A stretch of 56,012 nucleotides of DNA, from contig JAFDXE010000030.1 of the NCBI GenBank assembly GCA_018268085.1, forward strand, positions 1-56,012. The letters run 5' to 3'. The first letter of the stretch is position 1. Each line of letters opens with the position of its first letter. Positions 14,143 through 23,802 of the stretch are shown here, one piece after another. The DNA comes from Bacteroidota bacterium (GTDB lineage Bacteria; Bacteroidota; Bacteroidia; Chitinophagales; Chitinophagaceae). A program made the translations under genes and the position numbers. The notes below the pieces were generated by a model that saw only the letters and a list, made by a program, of their open reading frames with translations, made no database searches and was not told the DNA's origin.

Positions 14143-14511
14143 ATGAAAACAGTAAAGCTATTGTTTGCAATGTTGATTGTATTTATATCAATACAATCTG
14201 CAAATGCTCAGGCTGATAAAGCAGAAAGAATTAGTACAATAAAAACACAAACCATTAAAGTATATGGCGAATGTGGTATGTGTAAAAAAAGAATTGAAAA
14301 AGCTGCTAATTCAGTAGAAGGTATTAAAGCTGCCAATTGGAATGAAGACTCGCAAACACTCACTATAAAGTTTGATGTTTTTTCAAACTATGTTGTCGAT
14401 AATGTCCAAAGGAAAGTCGCATCTGTTGGTCACGATGCCGAAAAGTATAAGGCAGATAACTCAACATACGAGGGATTGCCCGACTGTTGCCATTATTCAA
14501 GAAAAAATTAA
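14143..14511 (+). CDS. Periplasmic heavy-metal-associated (HMA) domain protein
   Basis: A 122-residue protein with an N-terminal signal peptide ending near NAQA (residue 24). One HMA-type ferredoxin-like domain follows (about 36-105) with the metal-binding CGMC at C44-C47, then KRIEKAA, as in CopZ/Atx1-like chaperones. A C-terminal CCH motif near residues 115-117 offers further ligands and is repeated in the TonB receptor of this module. It probably shuttles or buffers copper or a related soft metal in the periplasm. It is followed 27 bases later by the HMBD gene. Confidence 0.85.
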   Translation: MKTVKLLFAMLIVFISIQSANAQADKAERISTIKTQTIKVYGECGMCKKRIEKAANSVEGIKAANWNEDSQTLTIKFDVFSNYVVDNVQRKVASVGHDAEKYKADNSTYEGLPDCCHYSRKN

Positions 14512-14538
14512 ATCAACTCACTTTTAAAAATATAAACA

Positions 14539-14850
14539 ATGAAAAAAATAATCATTCTCTTAATCGCAGTTACAGTATCATTTGCAACATTTGCTCAAGC
14601 AGGTAAAAGCAAGATGCCAGCAGCAAAATCAAAAACTACACAACAGGCAAAATATACCTGCACTATGCATCCCGAGGTTGTAAGTGACAAGCCCGGCAAA
14701 TGTTCAAAATGTGGAATGGCTCTCACAAAGATTAAAACATACAGTTGTGCAATGCATCCAGAGGTAGTAAGCAATGCACCTGGTAAATGTTCCAAGTGCG
14801 GAATGGACATGACCGAAGTAAAAGCCAAGCCTAAAACAAAGAAGGCTTAA
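14539..14850 (+). CDS. Exported protein with two heavy-metal-binding (HMBD) repeats
   Basis: A 103-residue protein with signal peptide (cleavage likely near FAQA, residue 20). Two near-identical repeats follow, [20 protein letters not shown] at about residue 38 and [20 protein letters not shown] at about 68, each ending CGM. This is the YHS-like HMBD module found at the N-termini of copper ATPases and CusB adaptors. Here it stands alone as a two-domain periplasmic binder. The tail is Lys-rich. It is probably a metal chaperone or buffer for the efflux system. Confidence 0.88.
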   Translation: MKKIIILLIAVTVSFATFAQAGKSKMPAAKSKTTQQAKYTCTMHPEVVSDKPGKCSKCGMALTKIKTYSCAMHPEVVSNAPGKCSKCGMDMTEVKAKPKTKKA

Positions 14851-14855
14851 TTAAG

Positions 14856-14889
14856 AGAGCATTGGAGATATATTATTCTTCAATGCTCT
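14856..14889 (+). terminator. Hairpin between the HMBD gene and the TonB receptor
   Basis: AGAGCATTG at 14856-14864 pairs with CAATGCTCT at 14881-14889 and is followed by TTAACTTTT. It could end the short upstream transcript or attenuate expression of the large receptor gene 22 bases downstream. Confidence 0.55.
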
Positions 14890-14910
14890 TTAACTTTTAA
14901 ATTTTAAAAA

Positions 14911-17535
14911 ATGAAATCATATATAATGATGCTGGTATTCGTATGTTCAGGCATTACATCCTGGGCACAGCCGGCATCAAAAGATACCATCATTACTTTC
15001 AAAGTACATGGAGCATGTGTTCAATGTAAAAAACGAATAGAAGATGCAGCGAAAGGTAAAGGAGTAAAAGCAGCAGTTTGGGATATTGAAAGCAAACTGT
15101 TAAGTCTCACTTATAATACATCACAAACAACAATAGATAAAATAGAAAACCGCATTGTGGCTGTTGGGCACGATATAGGAGATAAGAAAGCAAAAACGAA
15201 TGTTTACAATGAATTGCCTTCATGTTGCCATTACCGTGAAATGGAAAAAATGATGAATGAAGTGGCAGCAGATACAATGAAAATGCAACAAACGGATTCT
15301 GCCTTAGTAAAAACTGATTCGGTTGATGCACCTGTTGAAAATGAATTAAAATCGGCAAGCCATTTCATTAAAGGTGTGGTATTGGAAAACGATAAGAAAG
15401 GATCATTTGTTCCATTGCCTGGTGCAACCGTAGTTTGGTCAATTTCTAAGAAAGGAGTTTCTACCGATAACACGGGAATTTTCCAGATCAATTATGATGG
15501 AACCGAGAGCAGGTTGATAATAAGTTATGCCGGTTACAGGGCAGATACAATTACAATAGTTGATACGAATGAACTTAAAATTATCCTTGCATCCAATAAG
15601 CAATTGAATGAGGTAACCGTTTTTTCAAAACAACGGTCTACTTATTTATCCGCATTAAATCCAATCCGTACACAAATTATGACGGATAAAGAATTGTTTA
15701 AAGCAGCGTGTTGTAATCTGAGCGAAAGTTTTGAAACAAACCCTTCTGTTGACGTATCATACAATGATGCAGTAACAGGTTCAAAACAAATTCAGTTATT
15801 AGGATTAAGTGGGAACTATACCCAACTTACAGTAGAAAACCTCCCTGGTCCACGGGGCATTGCAACACCATTAGGATTAAACTCAATTGCGGGTCCGTGG
15901 GTGGAATCTATTCAGCTAACTAAAGGTATTGGTTCAGTAGCCAATGGTTATGAAAGCATCGCAGGCCAAATCAATATTGAATTAAAGAAACCGGAAAATA
16001 GTGAAAAGCTTTATGCCAATGCTTATATCAATGATTATGGCAAAACGGATTTCAATTTGAACCTTTCGCAAAAAATTGGAAAGAAATGGTCAACTGGCTT
16101 GTTGCTGCATGATGATTTCTTAACCAATAAGAATCTCGATTTTAATAAAGATGGATTCAGGGATCTTCCCACCGGCAACCAGTTCAGTTTAATTAATCGG
16201 TGGAAGTATGATGATGGTAAAGGTTTTCTTACACAGTTTGGAATTAAAGTTTTGAATGATAGAAGAACAGGAGGTGAAGTAGGTTTTGATCCAAACAAGG
16301 ATAAGAACACCACAAATAAATATGGCTTGGGTATTAATACCGATCGCTATGAAGCCTTTGCTAAAATAGGATATGTGTTTCCTGAAAAAAAATATAAAAG
16401 TATCGGCTTGCAATTATCAGCAATTGATCACAAACAGGATTCCTATTTTGGTTTAACAACCTACAATGCAAAGCAACAAAATTTCTATGCTAATTTAATT
16501 TACCAGTCAATCATTAAAAGCACGATTCATAAATTCAGAACAGGTATCAGCTTTTTATATGATAACTACAATGAAAATTTTAAAACAATCAATTACAAAA
16601 GAACAGAAACTGTACCCGGTGCATTTTTCGAATACACCTATACACCAAATGAAAAGGTAAGCGTGATCGCAGGTATAAGAGGTGATTATAATAATCTCTT
16701 TGGATTTTTTGCAACACCACGTTTGCATGTTCGCTACGAACCAATAAAAGGAACAACCCTTCGTGTAAGCGCAGGCCGTGGCCAGCGCACCGCAAATATT
16801 TTTGCAGAGAATACAAGTGTATTTGTAAGTTCGAGGCAGATAAATATCATTAATGCTGCACCAGGCAAAGCTTATGGCCTTAATCCTGAAGTAGCATGGA
16901 ACAAAGGAATCAGTATCGATCAGAAATTTAAGGCATTTCACCGTGACGGTTTGTTTAGTGTTGATTTTTTCAGGAATGATTTTAACAACCAGGTTGTTGT
17001 TGATTTGGAAGATCCACGGCAGGTTAAGTTCTATAATCTGCAGGGCAAATCTTATTCAAACAGTTTCCAGGCTGAATTAAATCTTGAACCAATTAAAAAA
17101 TTGGATGTACGTTTAGCTTATCGCTATTTTGATGTAAAGACAACATACAGTGGAAAATTATTGCAACGCCCTTTAATAGCAAACAACAGGGCATTCGCAA
17201 ATCTTGCTTATGCAACAAGCGGATGGAAGTTTGACTATACGATTAGTTTCAATGGAAGAAAAAGAATACCAGGCACACAAACAAATCCTGTAGAATATCA
17301 AAGAGCAACGTACTCACCGGATTTTATTTTAATGAATGCACAAATAAGTAAGACAGTTGGGAAAAAACATCCAATGGATTTTTATATAGGTAGTGAGAAC
17401 CTTACCAATTATTTTCAAAAGAATGTAATTGTAGCGGCTAACCAGCCATTCAGTCCTTATTTTGATGCATCACTCGTTTGGGGTCCGGTAACTGGAAGGA
17501 TGTTATATGGGGGATGGAGATTTAAGATCAAATAA
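14911..17535 (+). CDS. TonB-dependent outer-membrane receptor with N-terminal HMA domain
   Basis: An 874-residue outer-membrane protein. Order: signal peptide to about residue 20, HMA domain with C36 and C39 (GACVQC) and a CCH motif near 101-103, a spacer, a carboxypeptidase-regulatory-like domain (about 150-230, PGATVVW then GIFQI), a plug domain (NPIRTQIM onwards) and a beta-barrel ending in an aromatic, positively charged strand (GGWRFKIK). Receptors of this kind move metals or metal chelates across the outer membrane with TonB energy. A fused metallochaperone-like domain points to copper or a similar metal. A terminator follows at once. The direction of physiological benefit, uptake against sensing, is unclear. 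Confidence 0.88.
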   Translation: MKSYIMMLVFVCSGITSWAQPASKDTIITFKVHGACVQCKKRIEDAAKGKGVKAAVWDIESKLLSLTYNTSQTTIDKIENRIVAVGHDIGDKKAKTNVYNELPSCCHYREMEKMMNEVAADTMKMQQTDSALVKTDSVDAPVENELKSASHFIKGVVLENDKKGSFVPLPGATVVWSISKKGVSTDNTGIFQINYDGTESRLIISYAGYRADTITIVDTNELKIILASNKQLNEVTVFSKQRSTYLSALNPIRTQIMTDKELFKAACCNLSESFETNPSVDVSYNDAVTGSKQIQLLGLSGNYTQLTVENLPGPRGIATPLGLNSIAGPWVESIQLTKGIGSVANGYESIAGQINIELKKPENSEKLYANAYINDYGKTDFNLNLSQKIGKKWSTGLLLHDDFLTNKNLDFNKDGFRDLPTGNQFSLINRWKYDDGKGFLTQFGIKVLNDRRTGGEVGFDPNKDKNTTNKYGLGINTDRYEAFAKIGYVFPEKKYKSIGLQLSAIDHKQDSYFGLTTYNAKQQNFYANLIYQSIIKSTIHKFRTGISFLYDNYNENFKTINYKRTETVPGAFFEYTYTPNEKVSVIAGIRGDYNNLFGFFATPRLHVRYEPIKGTTLRVSAGRGQRTANIFAENTSVFVSSRQINIINAAPGKAYGLNPEVAWNKGISIDQKFKAFHRDGLFSVDFFRNDFNNQVVVDLEDPRQVKFYNLQGKSYSNSFQAELNLEPIKKLDVRLAYRYFDVKTTYSGKLLQRPLIANNRAFANLAYATSGWKFDYTISFNGRKRIPGTQTNPVEYQRATYSPDFILMNAQISKTVGKKHPMDFYIGSENLTNYFQKNVIVAANQPFSPYFDASLVWGPVTGRMLYGGWRFKIK

Positions 17536-17539
17536 TAAA

Positions 17540-17575
17540 AAGCCTGGCTGTTTATCAGTCAGGCTTCATTTTTCT
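17540..17575 (+). terminator. Rho-independent terminator behind the TonB receptor
   Basis: AAGCCTGGCTG at 17540-17550 pairs with CAGTCAGGCTT at 17556-17566 with one G-T wobble, followed by CATTTTTCTTT. It closes the first half of the metal module. Confidence 0.82.
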
Positions 17576-17673
17576 TTACGGAATACGCAAAAAATGCCAT
17601 AAATGCAACCACATAGCTATTTTAATAGTCATTGGGCACTAAAATTAAATCTGAACCCATTATTTTTGCAGCA

Positions 17674-17991
17674 ATGAAATTCTTCGCATTCATAATGGCA
17701 GTTATGGTTTTAGCGCTTAGCGTTACGCCATGTATGGATGATGCTTGCTCAAAAACTGCAATCAATTCGCAGGCACAAATCGCAGTATCACATAACACGC
17801 ATGAACATAGCTCCAATGATCTTTGTTCCCCTTTTTGTACCTGCAATTGTTGCTCCGGGTTTACATTTTTTTCTACTCCTATACAAATTCAACATACAAT
17901 TTTTGCTCCTGCAAAAATGTATCCTTCTTATCTTCCTTCTACCATTATTGAGATCTCTTTGCCTATCTGGCAACCTCCGCAATTATCATAA
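17674..17991 (+). CDS. DUF6660-type Cys/His-rich exported protein
   Basis: A 105-residue protein. I use ATG 17674 rather than the upstream TTG at 17632 because MKFFAFIMAVMVLALSVTPC then starts with a signal peptide. The mature part has a HEH motif followed by LCSPFCTCNCCSGF, a dense Cys cluster, and ends with a Pro-rich tail. The pattern matches small Bacteroidota proteins found beside CusA/CzcA pumps. It probably binds metal at the membrane or periplasm. A possible -7 box TATTTTTG lies at 17661-17668. Family assignment is from memory of the motif layout. Confidence 0.65.
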   Translation: MKFFAFIMAVMVLALSVTPCMDDACSKTAINSQAQIAVSHNTHEHSSNDLCSPFCTCNCCSGFTFFSTPIQIQHTIFAPAKMYPSYLPSTIIEISLPIWQPPQLS

Positions 17992-18059
17992 ATACTTCTC
18001 TGTTTTTTTAACTGATTCATTTCACTGTCAGGATATTTAATGTCCTGCAATTTTATTTC

Positions 18060-18206
18060 ATGTACAAAAAAACAAAAAAGAAATCTCGTCAGCCATTGCC
18101 TGCACGTATTCTTAAAACAGTATTCATTGTGATAGTGAGTGTTATTCTTTTAATAGCGATGTTTAAATGGATAACACACCTGTTCTCACATCATATTTTC
18201 AAATAG
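18060..18206 (+). CDS. 48-residue single-span membrane protein
   Basis: The frame starts at ATG 18060 with a strongly basic N-terminus (MYKKTKKKSRQPLPAR), then one membrane span (about residues 19-34, TVFIVIVSVILLIAMF), and ends FSHHIFK. It lies nine bases before the RND pump start, so it is co-transcribed. Small single-span proteins next to RND pumps (such as AcrZ) can modulate the pump; whether this one does is inference. The terminal HH could touch metal. Confidence 0.6.
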   Translation: MYKKTKKKSRQPLPARILKTVFIVIVSVILLIAMFKWITHLFSHHIFK

Positions 18207-18215
18207 AGAAAAAAT

Positions 18216-21200
18216 ATGCTCAATAAAATAATCGACTTTAGTATAAAAAATAAACTCATCATTGGAGTGATGACCTTTGCACTCATAATATGGGGTTTGT
18301 GGAGTGCAAAACAATTGCCTGTAGATGCTTTGCCCGACGTTACAAATAACCAGGTACAGGTAATTACCCGCGCACCTACTCTTGCCGCCCAGGAAGTAGA
18401 ACAGTTTATCACTTCTCCGGTGGAAAAATCATTATCAAATATTCAGGGCCTGGTAGAAATGCGCTCTTTCTCACGTTTCGGGCTAAGTGTTATCACAGTT
18501 GTGTTTGATGAAAATGTAAATGTGTATTTCGCACGGCAGTTAATAGCAGAAAAATTATTAGAAGCTGCAGAAAATATACCGAAAGAAATAGGTAAGCCGG
18601 AAATGGCTCCTGTTACAACTGGCCTGGGCGAAGTTTACCAATATGTAATTCATCCCAAAAAAGGAAGCGAACAAAAATATTCTGCAATGGATCTTCGCAC
18701 CATGCAGGATTGGATCGTTGGCCGCCAGTTAAGTGGCATACCCGGTGTTGCGGAAGTTACAGGCTTTGGAGGTATTTCAAAACAATATGAAGTAGCTATT
18801 AATCCCGATCGGCTAAAAGCTATGAATGTAACGATCCCCGAAATTTTTAATGCGCTTGAAAAAAATAATGAAAACACTGGCGGTGCCTACATCGATAGAA
18901 AACCCAATGCATATTTCATTCGTGGTGTTGGGTTGGTTAAATCCTTTGCAGACATTGAAAATATATTAATAAAGCATGAAGGCGGCATTCCGGTTTTAAT
19001 CCGTGATGTTGCAAAAGTTCAGTTTGGTTCTCCGCCTCGCTATGGTGCCTTAACATACAATGGAGAAAAAGAAGTTGTGGGTGGTATTGTATTAATGATG
19101 AAAGGAGCAAATAGTGCATCTGTTGTAGAGCTGGTGAAAGAGAGAATGAAAACGGTGCAGGCATCTTTACCGGCTGATGTACAGATTGAGCCGTTTTTAG
19201 ATAGAACTGATTTAATTGATCGGGCTATTCATACAGTAAAAACAAATCTTGTCGAGGGTGCGCTGATCGTCATACTTGTCCTGGTTTTATTTCTCGGAAA
19301 TTTTCGGGCAGGCCTTATTGTTGCGTCCGCTATTCCACTTTCTCTTTTATTCGCCTTAGCGCTTATGAATTTGTTTGGTGTTAGTGCTAATCTTATGAGC
19401 CTCGGTGCAATTGACTTTGGCTTAATTGTCGATGGTGCAGTAATTATAGTAGAAGCAACGCTTCATTTTTTATCAATTCAAAAAAACAAAGACAAACTAT
19501 CACAACCTCAAATGGACGATGCAGTCGCTAAGAGTGCTGGAAGAATGATGAGTTCAGCTGCTTTCGGCCAGGTGATCATACTTATTGTTTATCTGCCAAT
19601 ACTTTCTTTGCAGGGTGTAGAAGGAAAAATGTTTCGTCCAATGGCTGAAACAGTTGCCTTCGCTATTTTAGGTGCATTGATCTTATCGCTTACTTACATT
19701 CCAATGATGAGCGCATTATTTCTTTCTAAAAATATTGCGCATAAAAAAACATTTGCCGATAAAATGATGGATTTCTTTCAGCGTGGATATGCACCATTAA
19801 TCAAAGGCGCTGTAAGGATCAGGTATATTGTTGTAAGTATAGCAACCATTCTGTTGATTATTTCCATTCTCGTTTTTTCCAGGATGGGTGGCGAATTTAT
19901 TCCAACATTAGAAGAAGGCGATTATGCAATTGAATTTGTTTTACCACAGGGTTCTTCTTTATCTCAAACTACCGAAACGGTAATGATGGCGCAAAAAATG
20001 TTGAGATCCATTCCTGACGTAAAAATGGTGATTGGTAAAACAGGAGCAGCAGATATTGCAACAGATCCTATGCCACCGGAAGCTTCCGATTTAATGGTGA
20101 TCATGAAACCTAAAGAGCAGTGGACAACCACAAAGGATTTTAATGCAATGGCTGAAATGATGCGGAAGAAATTAGAAAACATTCCAGGTGTTATCGCTGA
20201 ACCAAGCCAGCCAATACAAATGCGATTTAATGAATTGATGACCGGTATAAGACAGGATGTAGCAATTAAGATCTTTGGAGAAAATTTAGACAGTCTTGTT
20301 ACATACGCTGATAAGGTTGCAAAAACAATTCATTCAATTGATGGAATAACGCAACCGCAGGTTGAAAGGGTTGATGGCCTTCCGCAAATAACAGTTGAGT
20401 ATGACCGTGCCCGGTTGGCTGGCTATGGCTTAAATATTGAAGACGTAAATCATGTTATCAGTACAGCCTTTGCAGGTGAAGTAGCAGGTGCGGTTTATGA
20501 AAATGAAAGAAGATTTGATTTGGTGCTAAGATTAGATAGCATTCACCGCACATCTATGGAAGATGTAAGCAGTTTGTTTGTTCCATTAAACGATGGTAAT
20601 CAAATTCCGCTATCACAGGTCGCAACAGTGGCTTTTAAAACGGGCCCGGCACAAATTAGCAGGGAAGCCGGTAAGCGTAGAATCTATGTAAGTTTTAATG
20701 TAAGCGGACGTGATGTCTCCAGTGTCGTAAAAGAAGTTCAGCAAAAATTATATGAAAAAGTAAAATTACCAACTGGTTATTATTATACCTACGGAGGGAC
20801 ATTTGAAAACCTGCGAAAAGCGTCCGCACGTTTAATGATCGTTGTACCGTTAGCGTTATTGCTCATCTTTTTTATGCTGTACATAACTTTCGGTTCCTTT
20901 AAAGAAGCAACATTAATTTTTACGGCTATTCCCATGAGTGCGATAGGTGGTGTTTTTGCATTATTAATTCGTGGAATGCCGTTTAGCATTTCTGCAGGTG
21001 TTGGTTTTATAGCCTTGTTTGGTGTAGCCGTATTAAATGGAATTGTATTGATAAGCACATTTAATCAATTACAGAAAGATGGAATGGATGATATTTTTCA
21101 AAGAGTATGGGAAGGAACTAAGATTCGTTTGCGTCCGGTGTTAATGACAGCTACAGTTGCATCACTTGGTTTCCTGCCAATGGCATTAAGCAATGGCGCA

Positions 21201-22535
21201 GGTGCCGAAGTTCAAAAACCACTGGCAACAGTTGTTATCGGCGGTCTTTTAACTGCAACTTTTTTAACCCTCGTAGTATTGCCATGTTTGTATATTATTT
21301 TTTCAAAAAGACAAGTACTTAAAATGAAAACTGCCGCTACAGCAATAACAGGAATATTATTAGTTCTTACTTCAACAAATACAAATGCGCAGCAGGCTGC
21401 TTCTAAAAGAATAAACATTAATGATGCGATAGCGCTTGCAAAAAATAATTTGCAGTACCAGGTCAATAATCAACAGATCAATAAAGGCAAAGCACAGGTT
21501 GGTACAGCTACTGCATTTCCAAAGACAGGCATATTTGCAGAGAATGAAGATTACCGCCCATCTGATAGTAAAGGCATCCTGAAAATCGGATTATCACAAA
21601 GCATGGCATGGCCAGGTTTATATAAGTCTCAAAGGAAACTTTATAATGAACAACTGAAATACTACCAGGCAAATACAACATTAATTGATGCTGATATTAA
21701 AAAAGACATCAGAAATGTATATTATCAAATTTGGTATTTGCAAAACAAAAAGCAATTGTATAACAGGTTGGATAGTATTTATAATTCGCTAAACAATGCG
21801 GCAAGATTAAAAGTAAAAACAGGTGACAGCCCCGGCTTGGATAGTATTTCTGCCAATGTCAGGATGAGAGAGTTGCAGGCCTTATTACAGCAGGTAAGCA
21901 GGGATATTAATATTCAGCAACAATCATTAATGCAATTGCTCAATACTACAGATACGTTATTACCCAATGAAACGCCATTGGAAAAATTGCAAATGCCTGT
22001 TGTCAGTTTAGATACATCGCATCCACTATTGATACTACAATCTCAAAATATCAAGATTGCCAGTGCAGCTGTATCAGTTGCAAAAAATGAAAACAAACCG
22101 GAATTTTCAGGCCGATTTTTTTCTCAGCGATTGTATGGTATCAATGATCCATTCACCGGCTTTTCTGTAACAGCCGCTTTTCCTTTGTTTGGTGCAAAAG
22201 CATATAAAAATAAAGTTCGTGTTGCACAGTCAGAATTTATGATGCAGCAAAATAAATATGATTATGACAAGCAGGTTTTCAACACACAACTATTACAGGC
22301 ACAACAGGAAGTTGATAAGAACAATAGCCTGTTGTCTTTTTATCAAACAACGGGTGTAAAACAGGCTGAAGAGATTATTAAAGCCAGCTCATTGGCATAT
22401 CGTGCCGGTGAGATCAGCTTTGCGGAATTATCTCAATTTCTTGCGCAGGCTATCGAAATACAAAAAAATTATTTGGAAGTACTGAATGTTTACAATCAGT
22501 CTGTCATTCAATATTATTACTTCATCAATCAGTAA
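18216..22535 (+). CDS. CusA/CzcA-family heavy-metal RND pump fused to a TolC-like channel
   Basis: A 1439-residue fusion. Residues 1 to about 1030 are a complete inner-membrane RND permease with 12 expected spans. The proton-relay segment of heavy-metal pumps is visible near 396-414 (GAIDFGLIVDGAVIIVEA). From about 1060 to the end the protein is a CusC/TolC-type outer-membrane factor with its usual paired helical hairpins. At the junction M1037 begins MKTAATAITGILLVLTST and ends near NAQQ, which looks like an intact signal peptide left inside. Such fusions are known in Bacteroidota. With the adaptor gene 17 bases downstream, it would expel copper, silver, zinc, cobalt or cadmium. The metal cannot be fixed from sequence. 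Confidence 0.92.
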   Translation: MLNKIIDFSIKNKLIIGVMTFALIIWGLWSAKQLPVDALPDVTNNQVQVITRAPTLAAQEVEQFITSPVEKSLSNIQGLVEMRSFSRFGLSVITVVFDENVNVYFARQLIAEKLLEAAENIPKEIGKPEMAPVTTGLGEVYQYVIHPKKGSEQKYSAMDLRTMQDWIVGRQLSGIPGVAEVTGFGGISKQYEVAINPDRLKAMNVTIPEIFNALEKNNENTGGAYIDRKPNAYFIRGVGLVKSFADIENILIKHEGGIPVLIRDVAKVQFGSPPRYGALTYNGEKEVVGGIVLMMKGANSASVVELVKERMKTVQASLPADVQIEPFLDRTDLIDRAIHTVKTNLVEGALIVILVLVLFLGNFRAGLIVASAIPLSLLFALALMNLFGVSANLMSLGAIDFGLIVDGAVIIVEATLHFLSIQKNKDKLSQPQMDDAVAKSAGRMMSSAAFGQVIILIVYLPILSLQGVEGKMFRPMAETVAFAILGALILSLTYIPMMSALFLSKNIAHKKTFADKMMDFFQRGYAPLIKGAVRIRYIVVSIATILLIISILVFSRMGGEFIPTLEEGDYAIEFVLPQGSSLSQTTETVMMAQKMLRSIPDVKMVIGKTGAADIATDPMPPEASDLMVIMKPKEQWTTTKDFNAMAEMMRKKLENIPGVIAEPSQPIQMRFNELMTGIRQDVAIKIFGENLDSLVTYADKVAKTIHSIDGITQPQVERVDGLPQITVEYDRARLAGYGLNIEDVNHVISTAFAGEVAGAVYENERRFDLVLRLDSIHRTSMEDVSSLFVPLNDGNQIPLSQVATVAFKTGPAQISREAGKRRIYVSFNVSGRDVSSVVKEVQQKLYEKVKLPTGYYYTYGGTFENLRKASARLMIVVPLALLLIFFMLYITFGSFKEATLIFTAIPMSAIGGVFALLIRGMPFSISAGVGFIALFGVAVLNGIVLISTFNQLQKDGMDDIFQRVWEGTKIRLRPVLMTATVASLGFLPMALSNGAGAEVQKPLATVVIGGLLTATFLTLVVLPCLYIIFSKRQVLKMKTAATAITGILLVLTSTNTNAQQAASKRININDAIALAKNNLQYQVNNQQINKGKAQVGTATAFPKTGIFAENEDYRPSDSKGILKIGLSQSMAWPGLYKSQRKLYNEQLKYYQANTTLIDADIKKDIRNVYYQIWYLQNKKQLYNRLDSIYNSLNNAARLKVKTGDSPGLDSISANVRMRELQALLQQVSRDINIQQQSLMQLLNTTDTLLPNETPLEKLQMPVVSLDTSHPLLILQSQNIKIASAAVSVAKNENKPEFSGRFFSQRLYGINDPFTGFSVTAAFPLFGAKAYKNKVRVAQSEFMMQQNKYDYDKQVFNTQLLQAQQEVDKNNSLLSFYQTTGVKQAEEIIKASSLAYRAGEISFAELSQFLAQAIEIQKNYLEVLNVYNQSVIQYYYFINQ

Positions 22536-22552
22536 AAGAATAAACAAGTAAG

Positions 22553-23746
22553 ATGAAACAAAATATCAATAAGCTCATAAGCATACTATTAATAGTAATC
22601 GTTTTTGCATCCTGCTCAGGCAAGGATAGTTCAGAACCAATAAAGACTGCAGAACCTCCAAAGGAAGAGGCTGAACATGAAAACACCAATGAAGCAACAC
22701 TTACTGCAGAACAAATGAAAACCATTGGCATACAGCTGGGATCAGTTGAGCAAAAGCAATTGACAGCCTCTTTAAAAACAAATGGTGTCTTGAAAGTGCC
22801 CAATCAAAACCGGGCAAGTATCAATTCGATATATAGCGGGGTTGTAAAATCTTTATTGGTGCAACCGGGCAATTCAGTTAAAAAAGGTCAGACAATTGCA
22901 ACAATTGCAAATCCTGAATTTATACAGGTTCAAAGCGAATATCAAAGTATCAATTCCAAAATCGTTTTCGCAGAACAGGAATACAATCGCCAAAAAGAAT
23001 TGAATGAAGGAAATGCAGGAGCTTTAAAAAATCTTCAGAATGCTGAAACAGAGTTAAGGACATTAAGAAGTCGCAAAGCTTCTTTGCAACAACAAATTAG
23101 TTTGATGGGTGTAAATCCTTCAAGCATATCCAATGGCAAATTAATTTCTGTATTGTCGGTGCAAAGTCCAATCAATGGAATTGTAAGTAATGTCATGGTA
23201 AAAATGGGAAGTTACGTTGATCTTACAACGGTTATTGCTGAAGTGGTAGACAACAGCCAGTTGCACCTCGATTTGTTCGTGTATGAAAAGGATTTGCCTA
23301 AATTAAAAGACAATCAAACAATTCATTTCACTCTAACCAACGATCCCGGTAAAGAATATGATGCACAAATATTTTCCCTTGGCTCATCATTTGAAAATGA
23401 AAGTAAAGCGGTATCAGTTCATGCAATGGTAAAAGGAGATAAAACAGGTTTGATAGATGGGATGAATGTAACAGCAAATATCAGCCTCGACAAAGCAACC
23501 TTACCTGCCGTTCCAACAGAAGCAATCGTAAGTTACCAGGGCAAGGATTATATTTTTATTGTTGATTCTGTAAATGCAAAAGAGAATACAACGAGGTTTA
23601 AAAGAATTCCGGTTGTAAAAGGAACAACAGAAGTAGGGTTTAGTGAGATTACATTGTTAGAAGAATTGCCGGCAGATGCAAAGGTTGTTACAAGGGCGGC
23701 TTTTTTTATTCTTGCAAAACAAACTAATGTTGGAGAAGAGGAATAA
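22553..23746 (+). CDS. RND periplasmic adaptor (CusB/CzcB family)
   Basis: A 397-residue lipoprotein with signal MKQNINKLISILLIVIVFAS ending at a lipobox Cys (residue 21). A short acidic segment follows, then the barrel-sandwich half-motif LLVQPGNSVKKGQTIATI (about 100), a coiled coil around 125-180 (EYNRQKELNEGNAGALKNL), the second lipoyl half and a beta-barrel (about 230-310), and a membrane-proximal domain. This is the membrane-fusion protein that joins the RND permease to the outer-membrane channel, here probably the fused TolC-like part. It is co-transcribed with the pump. Confidence 0.92.
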   Translation: MKQNINKLISILLIVIVFASCSGKDSSEPIKTAEPPKEEAEHENTNEATLTAEQMKTIGIQLGSVEQKQLTASLKTNGVLKVPNQNRASINSIYSGVVKSLLVQPGNSVKKGQTIATIANPEFIQVQSEYQSINSKIVFAEQEYNRQKELNEGNAGALKNLQNAETELRTLRSRKASLQQQISLMGVNPSSISNGKLISVLSVQSPINGIVSNVMVKMGSYVDLTTVIAEVVDNSQLHLDLFVYEKDLPKLKDNQTIHFTLTNDPGKEYDAQIFSLGSSFENESKAVSVHAMVKGDKTGLIDGMNVTANISLDKATLPAVPTEAIVSYQGKDYIFIVDSVNAKENTTRFKRIPVVKGTTEVGFSEITLLEELPADAKVVTRAAFFILAKQTNVGEEE

Positions 23747-23802
23747 TTTTCAAGTCCATCTTATTCGAAGATGGTTTGGAGTGAAGTCATAAAAAACTAT
23801 TA

